Below, in pieces: positions 47,001-57,604 of a stretch of DNA of 64,000 nt. The stretch's first letter is position 1. Each line of letters begins with the position of its first letter. The position numbers and the translations under genes are program-made. The notes below the pieces were generated by a model. The model worked only from the letters and a program-made list of their open reading frames with translations, did not search any database and was not told the origin of the DNA. The DNA comes from Cristatella mucedo (taxonomy: Eukaryota > Bryozoa > Phylactolaemata > Cristatellidae): assembly GCA_009760855.2 (NCBI GenBank), contig WPIO01000247.1, positions 137,501 to 201,500 of the forward strand, given 5' to 3'.

Positions 47001-47688
47001 AGTGAAAATGAAATGATCCCCTGAGCCGACTTAAGAAATGGTCAAAGCTTCGGCAAAAACAAAAGGTCTGAGTGCACATTCGACATCTCTCACCGCTTAC
47101 GTGTAGGTTAATAATTTTTTCTAAACTGTATTTTTAAGATTTCAGCTTAGCCTCCATGCTTTGGCTGCTCCGTCGGCACAGTATGGCATTCTATTAGCTA
47201 TATCGGATATCTATATCTCAATCAAAGGATCGAAGTCAGCTGAAAGCAGCAAATAGTTTTTCTTTCCTCATTGGCAAGATTTCATGTAGGGAAACCGATC
47301 AAGTTCGTGTATATTCGGCACGGTGGTGGTGCTAAATTTTTTCTCTAGTGTTTAAGGGGTTCTTCCTTTAACGAGTGAAAGCGATCTAAATTACAGAAGG
47401 ATGATGCACCTCGGCGGCCTTAAACCATGGCACAAAGCCTTAAAGATGGTGACAGGTAGCGAAACAATGGACCCTTCCGCAATGACCGAATACTTCCAGC
47501 CGCTCGTCGACTGGCTCGACAACCAGCAGACTAGCAACCAATCGTCTCCTGGCTGGAGTGACGAGTGCCCAGAGTCGTCGCCAAGTGTCGCGGTGCCTCC
47601 GGCCACTTGCCTGCCACCAGCAGAGCCTCAGCGCAGCAAGAGGAGCCAGCAACAGTGGTTGGACACGGAGCTAACTGAGGAGGACTAG
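28204..47688 (+). CDS. ACE: angiotensin-converting-enzyme-like peptidyl dipeptidase, single domain
   Basis: Thirteen exons: 28204-28404, 32146-32304, 32529-32607, 33016-33159, 33280-33486, 33600-33694, 37752-37918, 38319-38443, 39107-39205, 42727-42871, 43318-43416, 44799-44921, 47397-47688. Together they give 644 codons with every phase consistent. It is an M2-family zinc metallopeptidase that removes C-terminal dipeptides from peptides. Seen: signal peptide ([17 protein letters not shown]), zinc motif HHEMGH, third zinc ligand in GFHEAIGD, substrate-binding Lys, His, Tyr and Tyr in [15 protein letters not shown], the His of CHGAAF, and the Arg of PYVRY used for chloride in vertebrate ACE. 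All of these are kept, so activity is expected. Two of the three classical disulfides are present; the first is broken (CKDGQHS). There is no C-terminal membrane anchor, so a secreted enzyme is inferred. The length is that of single-domain invertebrate ACEs. Confidence 0.96.
31076..31129. repeat. CA microsatellite
   Basis: (CA)n with CACG units at its left end. Confidence 0.9.
31195..31440 (+). mobile_element. LINE family B 3' fragment, diverged
   Basis: Recognisable blocks: cctgctgccgattgtggcac, gctacttccatgctagtcac and cctaccgaaagtcgcttagg, then the end gtggccttgtggag. Confidence 0.75.
32146..32304 (+). CDS. ACE: ACE exon 2
   Basis: Fifty-three codons, phase 0 at both ends: [39 protein letters not shown] and [14 protein letters not shown]. 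It aligns without gaps to the helix that follows the N-terminal lid of ACE. The acceptor is ttgcag; the donor is gag/gtaaga. Confidence 0.93.
32529..32607 (+). CDS. ACE: ACE exon 3 (lost first disulfide)
   Basis: [20 protein letters not shown] then SFRLDP. In ACE this segment holds a CxxxxxC disulfide; here the second cysteine position is Ser. The acceptor is atgcag; the donor is cccag/gtaatg, phase 1. Confidence 0.92.
33016..33159 (+). CDS. ACE: ACE exon 4
   Basis: [48 protein letters not shown]. This is the conserved ATSRDY and KGWRD region; the GWRD Arg is a chloride ligand in vertebrate ACE. The acceptor is ttttag; the donor is ggaa/gtacgg, phase 1. Confidence 0.95.
33280..33486 (+). CDS. 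ACE: ACE exon 5
   Basis: Begins [13 protein letters not shown] (a glycosylation sequon forms across the junction) and ends [15 protein letters not shown], the conserved PAHLLG turn. The acceptor is ttgcag; the donor is cttg/gtaaag, phase 1. Confidence 0.95.
33600..33694 (+). CDS. ACE: ACE exon 6
   Basis: Completes Gly and continues [20 protein letters not shown] and [16 protein letters not shown] is a hallmark of the family. The acceptor is ctttag; the donor is aat/gtaagc, phase 0. Confidence 0.95.
36150..37253 (-). mobile_element. LINE family A copy (minus) interrupted by a plus-strand copy
   Basis: Minus-strand family A 3' part runs 36150-36712, stops at cgcgagaag and resumes at about 37208 (gtgtgatgtggcaactgcga). 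Between them lie about 110 unassigned bases and a plus-strand family A 3' end (36825-37205) complete with hairpin and ATT tail. Confidence 0.85.
36825..37205 (+). mobile_element. LINE family A 3' fragment nested in an antisense copy
   Basis: Runs from tttggagaccgtgcatttag to the terminal hairpin gcgcctagaaagagattgag and the ATT tail (tattattggtattattatta). Confidence 0.85.
37752..37918 (+). CDS. ACE: ACE exon 7
   Basis: [56 protein letters not shown]. It holds the first Cys of the second disulfide and the substrate-binding His of VCHGAA. A sequon (NIT) forms across the exon 6/7 junction. The acceptor is tttcag; the donor is ttcag/gtatga, phase 2. Confidence 0.96.
38010..38312 (+). mobile_element. 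old LINE family A 3' relic next to ACE exon 8
   Basis: Diverged but collinear with the family end: aatgcctgtaactcactacc, gaggaaatttacaaagaagc, a degraded hairpin (gtgagaagagatttagttgt) and a ttttattattattat tail that abuts the exon 8 acceptor. Confidence 0.55.
38319..38443 (+). CDS. ACE: ACE exon 8: zinc-binding motif
   Basis: [41 protein letters not shown]. The HEMGH motif supplies two zinc-binding His residues and the catalytic Glu. The acceptor is cctag, directly after the ATT tail of a LINE relic; the donor is agcg/gtaaga, phase 1. Confidence 0.97.
39107..39205 (+). CDS. ACE: ACE exon 9: third zinc ligand
   Basis: [20 protein letters not shown] then [13 protein letters not shown]. The Glu of HEAIGD is the third zinc ligand. 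The acceptor is ttttag; the donor is aaag/gtactt, phase 1. Confidence 0.96.
39810..42115 (+). mobile_element. LINE family B, broken, with endonuclease and RT
   Basis: Inserted in ACE intron 9 in sense orientation. It keeps the end of an apurinic-type endonuclease ([20 protein letters not shown] ... [11 protein letters not shown]), a linker and an RT with [25 protein letters not shown] and FYADDTQLY. Defects: a frame change at about 40340-40370, a TAA at 40640-40642, and a deletion joining the palm ([11 protein letters not shown]) directly to the C-terminal [13 protein letters not shown]. The tail is TTACA-like (acattacattaca). It is non-autonomous and dead. Confidence 0.9.
42727..42871 (+). 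CDS. ACE: ACE exon 10 (needs a GC donor)
   Basis: [48 protein letters not shown], ending in ag of an Arg codon. The next exon joins in frame only if the donor is attgag/gcgagt, a GC-AG intron. The GT four bases on would shift the frame. Confidence 0.92.
43318..43416 (+). CDS. ACE: ACE exon 11: substrate and chloride residues
   Basis: [20 protein letters not shown] then [13 protein letters not shown]. The Lys, His and Tyr that bind the substrate C-terminus and the chloride-binding Arg are all present. The acceptor is ttttag; the donor is gtaag/gtaagc, phase 2. Confidence 0.95.
43911..44089. repeat. CACACG hexanucleotide repeat
   Basis: About 26 units of CACACG with one A-for-C change (cacgaacacg), then (CA)n. 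It lies in ACE intron 11. It is open in all three frames on the minus strand. Confidence 0.97.
44799..44921 (+). CDS. ACE: ACE exon 12
   Basis: [41 protein letters not shown]. It holds both cysteines of the third disulfide and the conserved AAGHTGPLH. The acceptor is tctag; the donor is tgag/gtaagt, phase 2. Confidence 0.96.
45572..45728 (-). mobile_element. LINE family A 3' fragment, diverged
   Basis: AAT tail at the left, hairpin remnant (agagatcgtaatctctttct) and 3' UTR remnant (gtggtaacatgtacaatgtc). It lies in ACE intron 12. Confidence 0.75.
46525..46736 (+). mobile_element. LINE family A 3' end nested in an antisense copy
   Basis: Starts ctgccactaaccacatttgc and ends in the terminal hairpin (46648-46687) and ATT tail. 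It is less diverged from the consensus than its host copy, so it is the younger insertion. Confidence 0.92.
46648..46687 (+). promoter_or_regulatory. conserved LINE 3'-terminal stem-loop
   Basis: AAAGCGCC (46648-46655) pairs exactly with GGCGCTTT (46680-46687); an inner stem pairs AGAGA (46661-46665) with TCTCT (46672-46676). The same element ends nearly every family A copy, directly before the ATT repeats. In related LINEs a 3' hairpin is recognised by the reverse transcriptase; the same role is inferred here. Confidence 0.7.
47397..47688 (+). CDS. ACE: ACE exon 13: C-terminus and stop
   Basis: [40 protein letters not shown], then a hydrophilic tail with a dibasic RSKR and the end DTELTEED. 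No membrane segment follows. The TAG is immediately followed by GTAAGA, so a splice donor may sit at the end of the stop codon. The acceptor is ttacag. Confidence 0.93.
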
Positions 47689-47875
47689 GTAAGACTAGTA
47701 GCAAATGCCGCCGACAGTTGCTGCCAATGCTGCCAACAAACGGTGGGAGCGCCGCTGTTGCTGTCCGTGCCGCGAGCGAAGGAAGCCGAAGCTCGGAGCC
47801 AAGCAAGGAGCTCGAGCCCTGTAAATAGCGCCAGCATTTATGCGTGTCTTGGACTCAATGGAAGCTTAAATGTCG

Positions 47876-47881
47876 ATTAAA
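47876..47881 (+). terminator. possible polyadenylation signal for ACE
   Basis: ATTAAA, a common variant signal, 188 bases after the stop codon. No downstream element was confirmed. Confidence 0.4.
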
Positions 47882-47888
47882 GCCTGAT

Positions 47889-50359
47889 CGACGCACAAGC
47901 ATGGCCCGGCGCTTTACGAGCGGAGGACGGTTCAGTGCGGCGAGCATATAGCAACACAACTCTTCTTATCAGGCACTACCAAGGATATTTATAGTTTGAA
48001 TTAATTGTCGATAAGAGTCCTGTTTTTGTTTTCTATAAGTTTTTTGCCCTTGCCATCTGCGGTTGCAAAGGAAAGATCAGACAATTCTGCTAATCGTTTT
48101 TACTCAGTCGTTGGTAGCAGTTATATTTATGAGCAGGTCTCTTTTTTTTATGGAGGCCCATCGTAAGTAAAGAAATTTAGTAGCTTTTAAATCCTTTCAT
48201 TCTTACGACGATGGCACGATGTAATGTCGCCGCCAGCTGTCCACAGGTAGAGGAAAGGATCAACTCCGGTCATTTGCACATTTCCGGCTTACTTATTCAC
48301 TGCAGCATAATGCTTAATTACTTTTTAACTTGGACGAAGCTTGCGAATCGGCCATAAATAATCATAAAAAATCAAGAGCTCTTGCAATGCTTCAGCTGTA
48401 TCTAAATATTGATTAGTCATGCCGCGATGAGCTAAGACGTCGAAACACACTAGAACTCATAGTCGTCCAGGTATTGGGATAAACACATCCAAGGGTCACC
48501 TCCAATCAAAGGAAAATAGCCAGTCTGGATTTTCACCCAGAGTCCATTTTATATGCTAGCTGTGGGTATCTTGGGGTGACTCTGGAGAATGTAGTGGAGA
48601 AGTGTGAAAAATGCAGCTCGTGAGCACTAAGTCAGTATCGAGGCTGCTTCCTTTACCAGTCCTAACGTTTTTCCTTACTAGAATGGCTATAGAACAGCGG
48701 TTCTCAACCTGTGGGTCGCCACCCCTTTTGGGGGTCGAACGACCCTTTCACAGGGGTTGCCAAAGACTATCGGAAAACACGCATTTCCACATTTTGCACA
48801 CAATTATTTTATGATTAGGGGTCGTCATAATATCAGGAACTGTATTAGGGTCGCGCTATTAGGAAGGTTGCGAACCACTGCTATAGAACATGCTAAGTTA
48901 ATCTTTCCTTACATAATTTTGCGTTTCAGCTACAGAATGTACTGTGTATCTGCATCCGATTTACGTTATCTGAAAAATGTATAGTCTATGTACTCACGAT
49001 TACATTTTTTGTTTATCCCAAACATTCTCGGTAATGACCTTGTCTTACGTGACCTTGCTTGCAGCGAAATTACCTTTTCAGAGTTTTGTCGCACAGGCTT
49101 GTAAATTCATCAGGTAGGATAGGTAGCCTTTTAAATATTCGCGTTTTAGCATGAAGGTGGTCTTCATAATCTGAAAAAATCTAATGGTAGCAGATTCGAC
49201 AGCATCACTCACAGACGGCAAACTAGCTTTCCTAGCATGCATAGGGCACAGGAGAATTTCCTGCGACACGACACGAACTCACCTTCTCGGCTGTAAAATG
49301 CGAGCACCTCTTCCTTTATGTAGGTCACGAGCCAGAGGCTAAAGGCAAATGACTTTCACTGGGCAATAATGGGTGCCTTGCTACAGGACTCCCATCCGCG
49401 GTCGAGACTGTGGGTGCAAATATTTTGTCCAGGGCCTAGACATTATGCAATGAATGAGGCTTAGAAGCCCGTGGGATGAATCTCGTCAATAAATAAAATT
49501 GGGCGCAAAAACGTGAGAAATGTCGCTGACTTGACCCGGTTAGCTTCCATATACCATACAAATTATTCATGCAAAAATTTATTTGTTAGTGTTAAAATTA
49601 GTGTATCCTTGTACAGTATACTTGTATAGGAGTTAAAAAATCGCCTTCTGTTTGATTGTTTGCCTGTTATCCAATTCTCATCAAGGCAATAAGACTTGTG
49701 CATTAAATATCTTTGACAAAGTTGGTTTGTATGTTGTGCTCCGTACATTGTATTTCTAATAGGAACTGGAAGCTGACGATGAAGGGCTGCGTGAAGACAA
49801 GCTCTAGGAAGCACACTAGTTCAACCAACCAAATTGGAGTCCGAGGCTTTCACACATCGGCATCAAATCAAATAAAACCAACGTCCCGTAAAGTCCACGT
49901 TGATTGCTCTATCGCGATCATAACTAACGCAAGACATGTAGTCTCTCTCGCGATCGGCATAGCTTAACATTTTTTCATCATTGACAAAAATTTAGTTGCA
50001 CGCCAAGTAAAATACAGCCGCATTTGTAACAAGCAGTGATTAATCACTGGACACGCTAGGGGCATAAACAGTAATAATAGTGATAATTAAATATTAATGT
50101 AGAGGCCAAGGTTAAGCAAATATTTTCCCATGTACTTTAGGTATTTTGAAGGTAAGCATTTGAATAGCTTATTGATATCGTGCTCAATTTCAAAACGCAT
50201 AACCTTATAGGTGGGTCATCAACTTATCTTTGAATGTCGTCAAATCAGGTGGTGATGTGATGTGGTGGATGCCAGCAAACTTTCTCAAATTAACTTATGA
50301 TAAAAAACTTACCAGTTGTGAGTAAACAAAATGTGACTCGGAAACTGGAAAGTTGTTCG
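47889..50359. other. intergenic region after ACE
   Basis: Contains a hAT MITE (48695-48880). Otherwise A+T-rich, with no exon or repeat I can support. Confidence 0.65.
48687..48888. mobile_element. hAT-type MITE, SPIN-like, with 8-bp target duplication
   Basis: The element at 48695-48880 (186 bp) is bounded by the direct repeat ctatagaa at 48687-48694 and 48881-48888. Terminal inverted repeats: cagcggttctcaacc at the left and, as reverse complement of the right end, cagtggttcgcaacc. The subterminal parts (gtgggtcgccaccc, gggtcgaacgaccctttcac) closely resemble, from memory, non-autonomous SPIN elements known from vertebrates and a few invertebrates. It has no coding capacity. Confidence 0.9.
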
Positions 50360-51235
50360 TCAAAATGGGCTTCGCTAACATATCTCTCGTAGTTTTCGCT
50401 CGAAATGTTGATGCCATGTTTCAAAGTGACCTTTTACTAGTCGATCAGATTAATTCCACAGTAAAGTCTGCCTATTTTCAGCTTACTGAAGTTGCTAAAA
50501 TTTGGGCTTGCTTAGACAGAGATACTATATATAAATTGGTCTACGCATTTTTGACATCCCGTATCAACTTCTGCAACTCACTGTTTGCTGGGCCACCGGC
50601 GTGTGCAATCAGGCTGGCACACAACTGTTCAGCTAGGCGTGTCTGTCGTGACAGCGTCGCTGTTGCCAAATCACACTGCTTCTCGACGCCTGCACTGGCT
50701 CTCAATTGCGCAGCGTATCAAGTTTAATATACTGTCACTTACTTTTAAGTACTTTTCTTCTCTGGCCCTATTCTATCTAAAAGAACTGCTCCCCCACCAG
50801 ACCAGGTGTCGTACCATTCACTTTTCTGACTCAGATTGTGTAGCTGTTTCTCGTAAGTACCTCAAATCTCTTGGAGAGCGTAACTTTGGTTTGTAAACTC
50901 CCAAAGCCTGGAAATCACTCCCGACTGCCGCCACGATGTCCCCCGACACGACGGCATTTAAAAAAATCTTAAAAACACGCATATTTTTACAGAATTGAAC
51001 ACATCCTTGTGATTCCTCTTTTGTGTGCTAATGCGTGCAGACATTGTGCCTGCTGCTACAAACCATATCAATGTATTGACCTTGTGCATACACATCTAGC
51101 CATGTTATGCTTGATGATATTGCAAATGAAATCACTAATCATTTTGTCATTCTTTCCGTAAAGCATATGTAAAGTGCACAGAAAGAGATTAAATTCTTTG
51201 AGGGCGCCGTACACCTATGTTATTGTCATTAGTGA
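50360..51235 (+). mobile_element. LINE family A 3' half, diverged
   Basis: Frame-broken C-terminal RT region: VDQINSTVKSAYFQLTEVAK, LVYAFLTSRINFCNSLFAGP, then 3' UTR and hairpin (cacagaaagagattaaattc). Confidence 0.88.
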
Positions 51236-51279
51236 TATATCAGTCACTACTGATTTCCGTTTTTTTTGAGAATGCAAAT

Positions 51280-53110
51280 TGAAGGCATGGTCGCCAAAGG
51301 ATGTGAAGTGAATTGGAGGCGCAATAAATGAAACGACCCGAACCAGAAGAGTGGGATAGGGCAATACGAGGCCCTGATTGGTCCGTAGCAATAGAATCGA
51401 GTGACCTGAAGGTGAGCGATAGAAGCGTGAAATACATACGCTGCTTGATGGAAAGCCAGAGCCGATTGGTGAGTAGTGGTGTAACTTTCCAGCTACGATG
51501 TTCACAAGAGACGAGGCTAGCTGCTGAGTTTGGCTCCATTTGTAAGTGTGTTGTTGCACAGGCAGGATAACCTTCAAGTAGAGGTTTACAATGTCACGAA
51601 TTGGTGGACCAGGCCGGTTGTGGTGTCTCCTTATTTGTGTAGACCCAAATTTTTTTCAATTTTACTTAGCTGAAAGTCTTGAACCTGGAAGTGCTGCCGA
51701 TCTACTCATCTATTGAAAACTCATTGTGACGAGGTCACAAGGATTCCGCGTAAATATCGCAGGAGATGTGCTGGCTGAGCCGATTTTGAGAGTTCGGCTT
51801 TCCAATTCCCGAATGATACTATGTTTGGCAATTAATTTAATCTATCTACCATTTAATTCTAAAAGTTTGCCTTCAGACTCGAGCAGTTGTGAACAAAACA
51901 GGTTTCAACGGAGTTGAGAATTCAACGCACCTGACGAGAAGTAAGCATATGAGCATAAACCTTGATGTGCTTATGCGTGCTGACACTGTGCATGCTGCCA
52001 CTAACCACATTTGCATGCTGACCCTGTGCATGTCACCCCTAACCATATTATTCATTTGGTTTGTTTTTCAAGCATGATTTTACTTACTATTCAATTGCAT
52101 ATCACTTTGCAGCAAATGTAAAGCGCCTAGAAAGAGATTAAGTTCTCTGAGGGCGCTTTATCAAGTGCAATATTATTATTATTATTATTAAACGAAGCTG
52201 CACGTCATCTGCACAAAACTGAAAGCCTAGATTGTGCTTGGTGATTTAATCAGCAAGTGGGAGAGAATAAATTGTAAGAATATAAGTTTTAATAGAACGG
52301 ATTCATGCGGTGTACTAACCTGTCAACCCTCAATTTCTTACCGTTTGCCATTATAATTTATTCTCCGAATTCTTTAACTAAGACAGGACTTAAAAAATCT
52401 AGTAGCCCATTGCCTGGGCTGCCTAGGCAAGACAATTGGTGCCCAAGATGCATTTGGGAATCAATCGTATCAAAAGCTACTTGGAGGTCGTGCAGAGCCG
52501 ACAGATTCAGCAGCACTACTGGACAAATTCAACTTAAGTTAGCATTCCTGAGGCATTCACCGTACACTCGTGGTTGTGTCGACCCCGCAGCGTGGTTTCT
52601 TTTAAAATCAAAATGAAGCACACTATTTTAAGTTTTCAGATAATTTTTAAACTAGTCCGACACCACTGTTTAAGTGCCAATCTATTTAAAAGGAACAACA
52701 ACAGGGAGAATTGGCGGAAGTTCTCGTGGTCTAATATTAGCTACGTTTGAGTGACGTGACGATAGCCTCTTCGAAAGATGGTGGAGCAGAACCTGCGGTT
52801 AATTTCATATTTAATACTCGAGTTACGCGGGGAGAAGTACATCTGGGCATCTCAGAAAGTGAGCAGTAGGTATAGTGTTATTAGAGAGCTAGCATTCTTC
52901 TTGGACTGAGATTTATACTTTGAGACGATGACGGAAGTAGCAGTCGTGAAGTAGACATCGCGGCAGAGCAGGGTTCCCACATGGAAGATTCCTAGAGTAA
53001 TCCTACCTTGTGGATGGACTCTTTGCTTTTGTAAATCTTGATGGCAAACAAGCTAGAGAAACTATCGGCTAAATCTCTGTACGGGCCTCAAGAATGGATG
53101 CTGAATGAGA
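51280..53110 (-). mobile_element. old LINE family A copy interrupted by a plus-strand copy
   Basis: Minus-strand remnants in the order expected of the C-terminus, palm and RT N-terminus: gcatggtcgccaaaggatgt, ctagctgctgagtttggctc, gaaagcctagattgtgcttg, atcaatcgtatcaaaagcta. It is interrupted at 51957-52193. Confidence 0.75.
51957..52193 (+). mobile_element. LINE family A 3' end nested in an antisense copy
   Basis: Near-consensus 3' UTR (ctaaccacatttgcatgctg, ttcaagcatgattttactta), hairpin and (ATT)6 tail. Much younger than the host copy. Confidence 0.92.
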
Positions 53111-55868
53111 TGCGTTTAAGAAAATTGCAGAGGGTCGACAATTTTTGTGTGGAGTGACCTGCAATAACCCATAATATATTAAAGTAGATGTACAGTCAGT
53201 CCCGACTTTTCTTATTATTTTTCAAGATTTCGTTAAAACTTACGAGATAGTTTAGTATCTGAAAAGAATGCATAGTTTATCTGGACGAGGGTGTACAGTG
53301 CGCTTAGTCAGAGGAGCAAAAGTTTCCTGAAAATCTGCAAGCTTTTCTCTACCTATCAATGAGGACCATCTATCAGTGGTCAAAAGAAGGACTAAGTGGA
53401 TTTGAACGTGATATTTTTTTTGCCAAAAGCTCCACTGTCATGGTTCTTAAGGTTCAGAAGTTCGTAGAAGCCCTTAGTACGGCCAGGGATTCACACAGCA
53501 GAGAGATAGATAGAGATCCAAAGCTGGTTAGATGGACATAAATTGGTAACAGTCGGAATCGACACATACACAATCTCGGAAGAACATCTAATTAAGAGTA
53601 TGACTTAAGATGAGAGTGAGACCATCGCCCTAAGCTAGAGACAAGATGAATCAGCAAAAGGACAAAATCCCGTTCAAAATATATCACAAATGTAATCGAA
53701 ATGAGTGCTATAATTTCCCAGTAAGAGGAAAGAAAATTGTTTTAGCACATAATAGAAATGAGACGAAAATCATTTGAAGTAAAGCTAGTCTTGATACTTT
53801 GAGGCAATGGAAAGCTGCCACCAATGGCAGCTGACGGCTTGAAGGACACTATACAAGAAATTCAAATGAAGAGGGGACAGCAAATGGCTTAAAATTCAGC
53901 AAGGAATGAACGACAATCGCTACTCCACAAATCTCTTTAATTGTGGCAAGCTTCACGCGTATTACTTAAGCGAAAATTGGTTCAATGATCAATATATTTT
54001 TCCGGTAGCCTAAAGGAAAAACACGCTAGAAACGAGATCAGAAGCTTTGACGATTTCCAGATACATGCACGGAAAAGAGTGATTAGTCAAACCAAATCTA
54101 ACCAGGAAGTAAACCGGAAGCAATATATCTGTACGTGAAAAATTTATTTACCTATTTCAGTAAAAAATGCTGCTTCATCACAACTAGTTGAACCTTTGTA
54201 CATCAAATTACATGTTAAGAGCTGTTTTTGTCCAAGCTTGTGAATTTTAAACAGCTTCATTTACAGTATACCTTTGTACCTTTTAAAGTGCATAACTCCT
54301 CTAAGACTTCATGGATTAACGTGAAATGTTAAGCGTGAGTTCAATACAGCTTGTACATTACACGGCGATTGGTTACTGAGTCGCCTCAGCAATAAGAGCC
54401 GTCGTGCATCGCTGAATAGAAGAGGGCACTCAGGTGTGGCAGCTCGCGAGGAATGTGGTAAGCACGCCTGGTGCGGCCTATTGCCTAAACAGGTATTCTG
54501 AAGAAGCGCCGAAAAGTAAGCAGGCAGGACTACTTGACGACCCATGTAACCGGCTCGAGTCTTGCTGCACACGATCCTTTATCACCCGCTGCCCGCTACA
54601 AGCAGAAGCGACGGATGCTAAAGCCTTGTGTTATACAAAGCAGGCCGACGACTCAGAGATTCGCTGTTTTACTTTTACATTACGTACGCCTTAAATCTCG
54701 TACAGCCTGGGTGTTTATTGAGATTTAAAGAAGCACGAGACCGTAACTCTTCCGGGTTCATCGGCCATGGCTCGAACTAGCAACTAGATGATGCTGGATG
54801 CAGGAGCTGCCATAAGACTGAGGAAAGCAGCTGCAGCAAAGGCAAAGCCGAGCAAAGGCCACACAAGCTGCCAACTGCTGCGAAATCCACCGAGATTCAA
54901 TAGCACAGCCTCCAACAAGGGTGCATTCATTTATTAAATTAAATTTATTAAATAATAATTTAGAAAAATCTTCGGAGCGCCACCAGTGCACACGATTCCA
55001 GTGCATCTCCACTGTCGAGCACTCATTTCAACTGAAGTATCGAAACCAATCTAGAGTTTGCAACCTTCGATTGAGTCTACAGCCCAAGTGTTGTTTCAGG
55101 ATTTCTATACTTGATTTAATTTCAGGTGCCGAAAATGTGTACATTATAAATGCATCGACAAAGGCGATTCGAAAAAGGCGGCACTTTGTGTCAGAGCAAT
55201 CGATACAAGCGTGCTGTTTAGGCTCCTAAGCTAGAGAGTAATTTGTCACTGGAACAGCGCTCACGACTGGTGCCCGTCCTTGCAGGCGCGCCTCTAATGC
55301 TGGCGAAGCCGGTGCATCAAAGTGCGCCTGACCAGTCACGGATTCTGCCGGGATACACGTGGTCACGTCGAAGACTGTCGCAGACTGTCTCCCTATTGCT
55401 ACTAAAGCCGAGTGGCCTCTGCTGCACCTTCTTTCCTTTCGCTGCAAACAGAACTGCTCGCTACGATGCCGATTTTCGATGCCGACGCTTGACAAACGCA
55501 CACGACTCTAAAGCTACGAAGCGTGGCAAGCGAGTCGCAGGTGCAGTCGCGCACGTAACTGCAGGCGCTATTCCGCTTTTTGGCGATACCTATTCGCGAT
55601 TCGAGTCCCAGGTATACCTGGAGGAAAGACTCCAGCAGTATGGCGGCTGCAGCAGGGTGACATTGTGCTCCTAATTAATGCGAAGCAAGCAAAATGTTGC
55701 AATACGAAGTTGCACCCGATGCACTGGCGGCCTGTCTAAATCCGCTCACATCACATAAAATGTAGACAGGACGCATGCAGATTTGATCATCACTTAGGCC
55801 TTATTCAATTCTTCACTTCGCAAACCAGCAAGATACACCAACTCTGGCGTGCCTCGGAGGACACGCAT

Positions 55869-55904
<36 letters not shown>

Positions 55905-56814
55905 GCGCACGCGTGCGCGCGCGCATAAATGCATGCACGCTCTATTTATTCGCGAACTTCTTCACTTCAACGGTCACTTTACGACGCCACTGGGTGTGAT
56001 CTCATATTGTAACTGCTCTATCGAGTTGTCGTATTTACTTCTCAGGTTGTGCTTTGCTTTAAACTTCTTAAACAGCATTTTTCGTCGCTCTTATTGCTTT
56101 GGGTTGACTATACTCAGCTAGGGGTAGCGTTACGAGTACCACCGGGTAAAGGACCGGCTAAACCGTCGGGTCGGGAGTAGATGCCGCTTTCAAAGACTGG
56201 CGTCGGCAGCGAGGGGGTATTCAGGATAGGAGTCTGTGTAACTTTTTTCAAAGTGACCTTACTCTAAAATGACTGCATATCCTTAAGTGTCAAGTCTAAC
56301 TACATACAATTAACTGATGTTGCAAACAATTGGTATTCTTAAATCAACGTACCGCAGACAATTTATTTCATGAATAGGTGAGTGATATTCGGTTTATACT
56401 TTTGTAACACCGTCCTTGCAGCACTACCCGAGTATGCTTAAAATGCAGATGCGTATAATCAGGTTTTATTCTAAGGAGAAGGAAATCGAGATAATCTCTA
56501 AATTTGACACAATAATGAGCGACCTGGCAACATAATGTAATTGGATGCTTCGCATATAGAACTTCTAGACAACGTAATTTCTATCTAATGAAAACGACAG
56601 ATCAGCTGAATTTTAGCAAGTTGCGTTCTTCTGCCTGAAGAGAGCACTGCCGTTTTGGAAAGGAAACACCGATTATTAGCTCATATGAAATAGCAGGAGA
56701 AAAATTACGTGTCACGACGATCTGATGTTGTTGGCAACCAATCTCCAGGAAAAACTTCAAACGATGGTCAATGCAAAGAAAAAGGCAGGGCTTCGAAACT
56801 GTGAGGAAAAATAC
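53111..56814. other. region without a recognised gene
   Basis: No exon can be supported. The plus-strand frame at 55243-55674 (143 codons, locally G+C-rich) has no recognised homology. A CA/CG repeat lies at 55870-55925. Confidence 0.5.
55870..55925. repeat. CA then CG alternating tract
   Basis: (CA)n followed by CGCGCGCACGCGTGCGCGCG, strictly alternating purine and pyrimidine. Confidence 0.9.
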
Positions 56815-56983
56815 TAGCTGATTTGACAGCCCCCGTTTGTATAGCGACAGAATAGCCATGACGGCTACCACCACCGCTTGCAGTGGCGATAAAGGATCGC
56901 CCACCGCAGGAATCGAACCCACAACCTCGGGGCTGAGGTCGTGAAAAGCAATCGCCTTACCTAGTGAGCTATTACGGCTCACC
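56815..56983 (-). mobile_element. tRNA-derived SINE, well-preserved copy
   Basis: On the minus strand: A-box-like tagctcactaggtaaggcga, B box gtgggttcgattcctg, body tttatcgccactgcaagcgg and tggctattctgtcgc, end ggctgtcaaatcagct. One of the two best copies for defining the family. Confidence 0.88.
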
Positions 56984-57604
56984 AAGAAACACTTACCTTT
57001 GGAAAACCAAATTTGACTTTGATGCATTTAATCCCAGTACAAGTCAACTTAAAAAGCCGCGACAGAACACATGGTACCATTTCTCGAACGCTCATCATTT
57101 GCTTTGTCCAACACTTTTAGACGCCAAACGCCGAAGTTAGGAGTCAGAACCCACCCTCTCTGAATAGCCTTAAGACCTGCTAATAACTGAATACATTCAC
57201 ATGAAAGTGGCAATAACTGCAGCGATTTTCCAGGAAACAAGCCCTGAAAACCATGTAAACAGGCTCGCAATCCTAATTTCTTTGTTAATTCTTGTAGATC
57301 CAAACAGAAGTTTTTAAGGACGAAAACCAACTTTTACGCAGTACTAAAATGGGTTAAGCAGGTGCTGCGTGCCCATGTAACAACACAGGCTTAAGCTTCG
57401 TCGCAGCGGCATTTTCCTTTTTTTTGAGAACTGGCTAAGCTAACAATGTCGTTTCTGTCACCGAACTCAGCCATAGGAAGGTCTACTTAATTACCCCGAT
57501 GACATTTTTTGCAGATACTTAAGCATTTTCTCAAAAATAAAAAATACTAGAAAAATGATATTTATCGGAAAAGGGTAAACGGTGACTAAAAGGTTTTAAT
57601 TTTA

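Noticed and set aside
55243-55674. 143-codon frame as an exon
   Set aside because: Both strands are open, no homology recognised, no clear acceptor or donor.
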